A DNA stretch of 64,000 bases from contig JAZGUH010000934.1 of NCBI GenBank assembly GCA_037893225.1, positions 372,001 to 436,000 of the forward strand, in the 5' to 3' direction. A model generated the notes under the pieces. That model searched no databases and was not told the origin of the DNA. It was given only the letters and a program-made list of their open reading frames with translations. Source of the stretch: Hippasteria phrygiana (Eukaryota > Echinodermata > Asteroidea > Valvatida > Goniasteridae). Positions 56,461 through 64,000 of this stretch are shown in pieces (the stretch's first letter is position 1; each line of letters opens with the position of its first letter). Made by a program: the position numbers and the translations under genes.

Positions 56461-59400
56461 GCGTTGATTGTCTGTAGTTCTGAGAAGAACCTGGAGTTTG
56501 AAATGCTCCAGTGAAATGCACTGGAAAATACAATCTTCGTATATTGATCCGTGCCTTAAATGCCAATAATGTTGAAGCTTTCAGTTGTCTTAAAGTCTTG
56601 ATTATATTCTGTTTCGAAAATGTATAGCCTATTTCCCGGCACATGACGCGCTATTTATTTTGTTTGACAGTGCACATGATAGCGCACACCGTTTGCACAA
56701 GAATCACATTTTGTGTGGTTTGTGAAGATTTAAGATGAATTCCTATCCGAAGCTGTTCAATTTGCAAATCCTGTAGAGAAAGGTGAGAGTTGACAAGACA
56801 ATGAAGCTTGGCTCATATGCCCGTACCATTTAAGGCGTGTCAAATGTTGAATATAATGTGGTGAAGCATATACCGCTTCATTTCCCGTTTGGATTCCTGT
56901 GTGTGCATCGAAGCAATAAATTCCGCTATAATTCACATTGCATGCATGGCATACGGCTTTATCCGTCAACATTTGATTCAAAGCATTGATGCCTTTACCG
57001 TTAAATTTATTTTAAAGATATATGTGTGTGTTTTTTATGTTTTCAGGACTCCTTTATCGGTCAAGTAGAATAACGTCCCTGTTCGATAGTTTCAGTTGAT
57101 TTCATGCAAACGTCAACCCGATAATTTTACGAATCGGTCTTCTTTGAAGGCATTCGCGTCCAAGAGAAACGTTGAAGCCGAAAGTAAAAACCAGTTCATC
57201 GCATGAGTCGAGTATGCGCTGCAAGGGTTCTTTGCGTGTCGTGTGCGGATGGTCGCACACCGTGTTTTCCATCGACGAGGACTGCTTGAATTGAAATCAA
57301 TTGCCCTGCGGCTGTTAAATTTTTCCTTTTTAAGATGCTCTTTGATCCTTTCTGGATGCAAGTGCCGTTTTGTCCAAGGTGAATGATAAGGCGTGGGAGT
57401 CAAGTGTTGTTATAATGGGCTCCAAAATACTTCCGTTCTTGTAACCGTGAGATTAATATGACCATAACTCATTCCTCGATGTTATGTTTCCGTAGTACGA
57501 GAATTCATCTTATATTTATTTTCTGAGCTTGCTAGCTTTGTATCAAAGGAACCAGGCCATTTTTCATTTCGTTTGGTTCGATGGACGTGCATTACCGGTA
57601 TATACCCTGGGTGTGTTGGCTTGAAAAGCAATCTTCGTAATGCATTGGCGCATATGCTAATGGTCATCATGTAGGTAGTTTTCCACAGCTATGATCAACC
57701 AGGAAATATGCTTCACATCATAAGTCTGTATCACTCAGCTCGATATGCCAAAAGTAGTGGATTTGAAGAGATCATGAAGCAATTACAATAATTGGAAATT
57801 CTTAACTTGTCGCGGATAAATTGCACCCGTGTGCTGAGCATGATATTCGTTTGTTATCACTATACGCAGCGAGATGCAGACCCCCCCCCCCCCCCCAAAA
57901 AAAAAAGGAACAAATACAAAATAGAAATGCAGTTTTGTTTCCATGCATGGGCGCAGGTGTTCGAGCCTTGTCGTTATACTTAGCCGACGATGGTAAACAT
58001 ATTTCTCCTTGCATTGTGAAATACTCTCAATAATTACCGGTAGGGACTATGCTTGGAGACCATCGCTGGATATCACTCGGCCGGTTCGTGTGGTTTGACA
58101 AAATGTATGTGTGCGCTGCTGGGCCTAAATTAATGGTAACGACGTTAACATCACAATGTTAATAATTTTAACTTTAACAGTTTCAATCATAACAAGGTCA
58201 GCCCACTAATTTAATTTATGAAAAAAAATCGAGCAACTCGCTGTTGTAAAACTTCTCCGTACCCATTCTTTTACTTTTGCGTAGGCCTATATATCCCCTG
58301 TATATAAACCGTGCATGCATCCTTCAATTGTTTTTCTTTTTATCCGGTAGGAATTGGTAACGATCTTGCGTAAATGCATTCGCACGTCACTGCAGTTTGT
58401 TGAAAGACGAGGCATTCGGGCCTTTAGTTTGAACGCACTTAATATGATGCCGAATGTGTGTAAACATTATACAGTTTCAAGTATTATTCGGAGCATAACC
58501 ATTGGCGATGGGTACCCATTGTATGAGTTGCTGCAATGCATAGTTCTCGTCGACGTCCTGAGTAGGCCCACTTGACGTTTTAGAGTAAAGCGACTAGCCC
58601 TGCACATAAATCACACGGAGCCGTCTAGAGTCTAGAGTGCTATTAAACCGCCCGTGGCTGTGGCAAGGCAGTTAAGTATTTCCATTGGTGACTCCTATAG
58701 TTATCATTTCAATTTAAATAATGGGGAAAAAAATGACCCAATTTTTAGACGAGGTTTCTGGATATTCTGTCATTAGTATATAATTATAGGGTTACGAAAA
58801 AACAAAAACAATTCAGTCTTACTGAGAGCCCGCTGTTCACCTTTTTTCGTTCTTTCATGAACATTTGGAACCTCATAAGACACGTTATCAACACGCGGCA
58901 GCTCCTTCTGTTCACCCTGATAACTTCCTTGCCATAAGCCACGGAGTCGAGTCCATATAAGTCGACCAAATTGTGTTTAAATCACATCTGTGCATGTCCG
59001 TGTTTGGCCATTCATTCGATACACGAACACCATGGTTCCTGCATGTGGTGATGTCAATATTAACATTATGGTTTGTGCAGTGTGGACACGTTCGTTGCTC
59101 CTTGTTTTTCATTTAGGGCCAAATTGAATAAAGAAGTGCTGTGCAATCAATTATTGGTAAAGGTTTTAAATATTTACCGGAAAAATAGCCACATTGTGCT
59201 TTTATATCTTTAACATTATTTTTATAAAAATTGAATTTAAAAAATATGACATGTTTGTGGTAAAACAAATTGCCTATGGTGTATTTACTGTACAATCAGC
59301 AAATACGCGTTAAAGTCATGTTTATATAGCATTGATACTTACAGGATAGATACTTCTGATTTTCCTCAAATCAATATTGTAAAATGTGTGTGCCTACCTG

Positions 59401-59694
59401 TTTAACGTTATACTGTAGTATTATAGAAATGGCGCTGATATCAAACGGTCTGATAATTTCTGTGTGAGAAATGTTCTCTTTTGATTGTGCTGATAGTTGG
59501 AAAACTTTAGGCAAGCACTATGATTTTGGGGGACATTTCGTTAGTGAATTTGTAGACGAAAGCATACTATGCCCACACACGTCATGATGTAAAAATCCAG
59601 TGGTTATTCCTTATGCACCTGACGCACATTAGCGTTCAGCTGGGTTGAAATTTAAGTATTCCGCGGCATACTGGACAAACTCGGAAGAGCTATT

Positions 59695-59696
<2 letters not shown>
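56461..59696. other. Intergenic, no gene recognised
   Basis: Only a 16-base C run (57881-57896) stands out. The ORFs at 57113-57403 and 58354-58575 have no motif. Confidence 0.45.

Positions 59697-59733
<37 letters not shown>
59697..59733. repeat. 37-base poly-C run
   Basis: The longest homopolymer in the window. Flanked by GAGCTATTTG and GCCTTGTTTTCGG; no CAGTGGCG-type end is adjacent. Confidence 0.85.
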
Positions 59734-59734
<1 letters not shown>

Positions 59735-59917
59735 CCTTGTTTTCGGAAATGCAACAGGCGAAGATTCTCGACATCTTTGTTATATTCCTCATATTTTAAG
59801 GCAAATGTAATAAGAAACGTAAACATAAGCATTGTTGTTTGGCCTCAAGCGGATTCAGCGCAGTGCACAAGAGGTATATGGCGTCTGTATCCATGAATAT
59901 TCCATGTCAAAGCCTAT

Positions 59918-60158
59918 GGGCGTTTTTCAAACCCTGGCTTGGGCTTGGGCTTGGGCTTCGTCTCCAGGTATTCCCTAGCCTCATTGCTAATCTGAAGCCT
60001 TGAATTTGTAAATAAATAAACAGGCTCAGGCTCTGGATTGAAATATAAGATTTGGATGTACATATAGCTAATACAGTGTCCAAGATCTTGCCAAATCTGG
60101 GGACATAAAATTACGCAAGCCGAAGCCCGAGCCCAAGCCAGGGATTTAACAAATGCCC
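59918..60158. mobile_element. 241-bp MITE with GGGC...CCTGGCTTGGGC ends
   Basis: The left end GGGCGTTTTTCAAACCCTGG continues CTTGGGCTTGGGCTTGGG. The right end in reverse complement is GGGCATTTGTTAAATCCCTG, then GCTTGGGCTCGGGCTTCGGC. Terminal inverted repeats about 43 bp. The CTTGGG hexamer is reiterated in the left arm. No clear target duplication. Confidence 0.7.
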
Positions 60159-60267
60159 TGTGTTGAAGTCATGCAAATCCAACCGAGTTTATGACCCCGA
60201 TGCAGCCTCGTTATCCTTGCATAACGGTTGACGTATAAGGAAGCTAACCTAATACGAAAGGGTGTCA

Positions 60268-60597
60268 GCGAACACACATCTTTGCGGCCCCTTCCAAGTT
60301 CCACTTGAGAACACTTTGGCAAAATGTTGACAAGTGAGGCGAACACAAATCTTTGCGACCCCTTCCACTAGAGAACAATTTGGCAAAATGTTGACAAGTG
60401 AGGCGAACACAAATCTTTGCGGCCCCTTCCACTAACACTTTGGCAATTAGTTGACAAGAGTTGCGAACACAAATCTTTGCGGCCCCTTCCAAGTTCCACT
60501 TGAGAACACTTTGGCAAAATGTTGACAAGTGAGGCGAACACAAATCTTTGCGACCCCTTCCACTAGAGAACACTTTGGCAAAATGTTGACAAGTGAG
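60268..60597. repeat. Five-copy minisatellite with a 71+64 higher-order pattern
   Basis: Units begin GCGAACACA(A/C)ATCTTTGC and end TGTTGACAAGTGAG, at 60268, 60339, 60403, 60463 and 60534, with lengths 71, 64, 60, 71 and 64. Units 1 and 4 have AAGTTCCACTTGAG; units 2 and 5 have ACTAGAG; unit 3 lacks it. The 71+64 pair (135 bases) has therefore been duplicated as a block. A minus-strand frame (60657-60265) stays open through all five units because 135 and 60 are multiples of 3, but no start, domain or splice context supports a gene. Confidence 0.9.
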
Positions 60598-61110
60598 GCT
60601 ATACTGAAACTGAAACAACGACCTCTTGGATGTTGATTTGTACGCGCCGAATGTCATTACGCGTTGAGGCCTGTGGATATGCAGCGTATAGTGTTACACG
60701 GCAGATATCGGTAGCATCCTCAAGATGAATTTGGACAAGTCTGACATTCCAATTGAAAAATTGAATTGCGGGAATTTGCGGAAATTGAAATGCGGGAATT
60801 ACTGCGCAGGCCAAGTGTGGAATTATTGGTGTAGTTACATGTAATTGAAATACACCGCCGTTTGATTTGTACTATAACTATACATGTATAAGGTCAGCCG
60901 TGAGACTTTTTTGGGGTTAAATAACAAAATTAACTTTCCCCACACATGCAGCCGGACACACGGTCGCCAAGAAGAATGACGAAGATTTGTAGCATTTGTA
61001 GAATATATAGAATAGAGGACTATGCATTGTGCTACACGGTTCGCACCCTGAAACCAAACTGTTCAAGATTATTTTGTGTGCAATAATATGTGACTGTGAC
61101 TGTTGCGAGT

Positions 61111-61191
61111 GAAGATCACGAAGATCACGAAGATCACGAAGATCACGAAGATCACGAAGATCACGAAGATCACGAAGATCACGAAGATCAC
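61111..61191. repeat. 9-bp minisatellite, nine perfect units
   Basis: GAAGATCAC repeated nine times without a mismatch (81 bases). The perfection suggests recent expansion and length variation between individuals. In one frame it would read Glu-Asp-His repeats, but the frame does not extend into a gene. Confidence 0.95.
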
Positions 61192-63084
61192 AGTTAATTT
61201 ATCTCATTCGGAAACTACATCTTAAAACTGTTATACCGGTATCTTCTCTGCTTATGTCAGTGTAGTATAAATACCCAGTGTCAAATTGTAAGCGAAGCTC
61301 ACAAAAAAATCAGTTCTCTCATCCTGAAATTGAGATTGTTATCTTCTCTGCTTGTGTCAATGTAGTGTATAACCAGTGTTTGATGTTCCTCGACAGCAAG
61401 TTTCTTGTTTACGGGCAAGATTTCAGCCCTGGGTCAGACGGTGCTTTTTACCAACGAACATCCATTTGTTTACGTCTTTGCATACTGCATGCAATTTGAT
61501 GAAGAAAGCACCCGCCGCAAGGAACTTTTTGTTATCATGCGTGCCCATATTACACTATTGGATTTCATGATATTTTGTTCAGATGTAGTATTAATTAAAG
61601 TCATAGGATATAGTTCCGGTTGATTTCCGGTCGTATTCCGTAGCCAGAAACAGCATGGTTGTTAATTAAAAGTATGGGCCTATACAGACTATCCAGTGAC
61701 CTATCAAACGGACTATCAAAGTGAGCTGCCTCGCTGCAACTGTAGCTTTTCTTGATTAAGCCCATAACAAATGACAGGAAAGTCCACATATAATTTATTT
61801 CTTGTAGATTACTTAGTTAGAAATTATGGTTTAACAGTTACGTACATTTGGTGCACGCAGTCATGTTGACCAAAAATGTCCTATTTGGCGAATATTGACC
61901 CCAATATACCTATATAAATTAAAGAGCGTATATCAAAGAGCGTCTGGCTATCCCAGCCTTAAATTTGATTCACCTGCAAAGAAAAGAAAAGCCAGTGCAC
62001 CATCCTCCTCGAGCTCGTCCTAACCGTTCGAGCAGCCTAATCAAATTGTTGCCAAACTCAATACAGGGCAAATTAATTCGTTTATGAGAACACAGTTGCC
62101 TTCAGCTAGCTCTACGGCCGTGTGATAATCCGCAGGATTCTGAGATGTGTTCCGTGTTGACGTCAGCTTATGCCCCCCAATAAAGGTGCAATTAAGCTTC
62201 AGAGAAAGAAAATGCTACAATATCAAGTGAACCACATGGCAATTAAATTATCTATCCATATGAACGTTGTCTTATAAATTGGAATCTTGAAAACTGCGGG
62301 TTACCCTGGAACGGTGCTTTATTGTAAAATAACATCGACGAGCAGAACCCTTATTCCCTTAATTCGCCGCGCTGGAACCAAGTGGAAATTCACTCGAAAA
62401 TGATCGCCATGTAAACTTGCTTGTCGAGTGGGCTACCATAGCTCTATTGAAGCAATGTACACGTGCTTCGGTCTTACGATTATAAGGAGGAAATAAGCAG
62501 GATAGATCCGGAAAAGAAAAAAAACACAAAAAGGATGGCTAAAAAACGGGCCTATTTCAATTGTGCATTTACAACAATGCAAGTGCATTCGTAACGAGGT
62601 TGGGTCACGCAGTTGTTTGGTGAAAGATGAAGTAAATTGACCTCAGCCGGCACCGATATGTCTTGCAGCTTGCATAATTGGTTATATTTCGCCGTAACAC
62701 GTTGGTGTCAACCATGCCTTTCCCATGGGACGCGATCTTGAAGGGAAGGGGAGAAGAGATGGTGAAACGTGAGAGACTTTGTGATCATATATTAAACGAT
62801 TACGGAAATTGATATCCTTGTCAAATAGCCTCTCCATACTCTTGGCCCCAGAGATACCTCTATCGTCACAAGGTTTCCGACCGTTTCCTTTCAAACTAAA
62901 TGCACCATTATTTCCACGCTACTGTAAATTTCCAGATCTTTTGTCGCAATTCTATTGCAAATTTTGAATGTTATGTTAATGCAACTTGTATTCATGAACC
63001 AAAGCACGGTGTCAGCAGAAGCGCAACAGCGGCGTATATTTATAGAGGTACAGGTGTGCAGCGGCGGCGATTTCTCGTCAAGGT
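61192..63084. other. Intergenic, no gene recognised
   Basis: AT-rich with no repeat or exon that I can support. ORFs are short and without motifs. Confidence 0.45.
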
Positions 63085-63120
63085 GGGGGGGGGGGGGGGG
63101 GGGGGGGACGGAGGAAAAAA
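63056..63120 (+). repeat. G-run element fragment, copy D (uncertain)
   Basis: CAGCGGCGGCGATTTCTCG is followed by a 23-base G run (63085-63107) and GACGGAGG. The start is a variant of the CAG(T/C)GGCG ends seen at 19273, 22756 and 23566. Confidence 0.4.
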
Positions 63121-63745
63121 GCGCACAACCAATAACAACTTCGATGCGCTAGTTGTGCAATGGCGTCACCCTTATTGTTTAATTTGTTTTATTGTTATCA
63201 ACCAAGTACTATGGGGATGCTATAAATAGGTAAACTTTATACTTACCTCTTGGGTTTAGTTAAAACCTGATGAATGCATTACGTCTGGTTTCCGTTCTGT
63301 CGACGAATTCCATAAAACTTTATAGCGTACATTATGCCCTGTTCCAGGATAGCTTACCAGACCAGTCGTTCACCAATAAGAAATACGAACAACAATTATT
63401 GGAGATTACATACCCATCCCTGACCAATACTTTTTCGGAAGAACGCACAATCAGTTCAACTGTGATTGAAGAGATCATGTAATCAGAAATTTTGTATTTG
63501 TTGTATCTTGTGTCTCCTGGGAAATATTTGAAAATGTGTGCTGATGTTTGTGTGTTTTGGTGCACGCTGGAGCATGTAAAAGTCAATGACCCATGGCAAA
63601 ATATTGGGGGAGACACTACCATAGCCGTCACCCCACAACAAATATTAGGGTGGGGGACGTGTCCCCCATCCCCCCGGGATCGCCGCCCATGGAGGTGTGT
63701 AAAAAAATACAAGAATATATATACAAAAACCTCATGTGCGTACTA

Positions 63746-64000
63746 CAGGGTGTCCGGCCAAAAAGTATACCCCACTTGAAAATATTTCTCTTAATATTAA
63801 AGATTAACATTTTCAAAGCATTTTGTACTGACAGTCACACCAAGACTCTGGCAAGCAGATTACGTAATGGAAATTGACAATGAGTCATGGGTCAATGCAT
63901 TTGACTTCATTTTGTGTAAAAACTAAAATCACTAGTATACCTATATAGCTCGACAATGGTGAATAATACCTTTTAGTCTGCTCTTCCAAATCGTCCCTCG
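63746..64000 (+). mobile_element. Mariner/Tc1-like terminus running off the right edge
   Basis: TA at 63744-63745 is followed by CAGGGTGTCCGGCCAAAAAG. A TA target site and CAGGGTGTCC with an AAAA(A)GT block are typical of mariner-type terminal inverted repeats. The body would extend beyond 64000, so the transposase and other end cannot be seen. Confidence 0.5.

Noticed and set aside
60265..60657. 130-codon minus-strand ORF in the minisatellite
   Set aside because: It is open because block lengths are multiples of 3. No start context, signal peptide or domain.

Overview
This is animal nuclear DNA: introns with GT-AG borders, long AT-rich intergenic stretches, tRNA-derived SINEs, a LINE relic and many small inverted-repeat transposons (MITEs). 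The type of repeats, the long G/C homopolymer runs, the frequent TACATGTA and AGGCCTA words, and the sequence of the TFAP4 exons point to a marine deuterostome invertebrate, most likely an echinoderm. That assignment is inference; no species can be named from the sequence alone.

Only two host genes can be supported. (1) Positions 5246-9999, + strand: four exons of the bHLH-leucine-zipper transcription factor TFAP4 (AP-4), from the basic region to the stop codon. The first coding exon(s) lie to the left of the window or are not recognisable in it. (2) Positions 42105-43280, + strand: a 391-residue reading frame for a rhodopsin-family G-protein-coupled receptor of peptide-receptor type, with a good splice donor just before its stop.

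Layout. 1-5.2 kb: upstream intron or flank of TFAP4, with a hAT-type MITE (911-1440) and a 172-bp inverted-repeat element (4759-4930). 5.2-10 kb: TFAP4. 10-17.8 kb: mostly unique AT-rich sequence, possibly including a long 3' UTR. 17.8-27.7 kb: a dense nest of MITEs, palindromes, tandem duplications and G/C runs. 31.3-32.1 kb: an element packed with GTGCGAC repeats that carries a TATA-like box and a short ORF. 33.5-35.3 kb: a 5'-truncated, frame-broken CR1/Jockey-like LINE on the minus strand. 37.4-38.0 kb: a possible frameshifted coding relic. 40.4-40.6 kb: a SINE with a perfect 13-bp target duplication. 42.1-43.3 kb: the GPCR. 43.3-64 kb: no recognised gene, but several tandem repeats (202-bp, about 17-19-bp, 60-71-bp and 9-bp units), further MITEs, and a mariner-like end at 63746 that runs off the right edge.

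The two genes show no operon-like or functional link. Most of the interest lies in the repeats: shared families can be traced between distant positions, nested insertions can be ordered, and word usage changes sharply near 17.8-19.4 kb. I found no evidence for a wholly new biological system. The best candidates for a second look are the GTGCGAC-repeat element, the long-TIR element expanded at a CA repeat (20.5-21.7 kb), the hammerhead-ribozyme-like motifs in a dispersed repeat, and the G-run elements.
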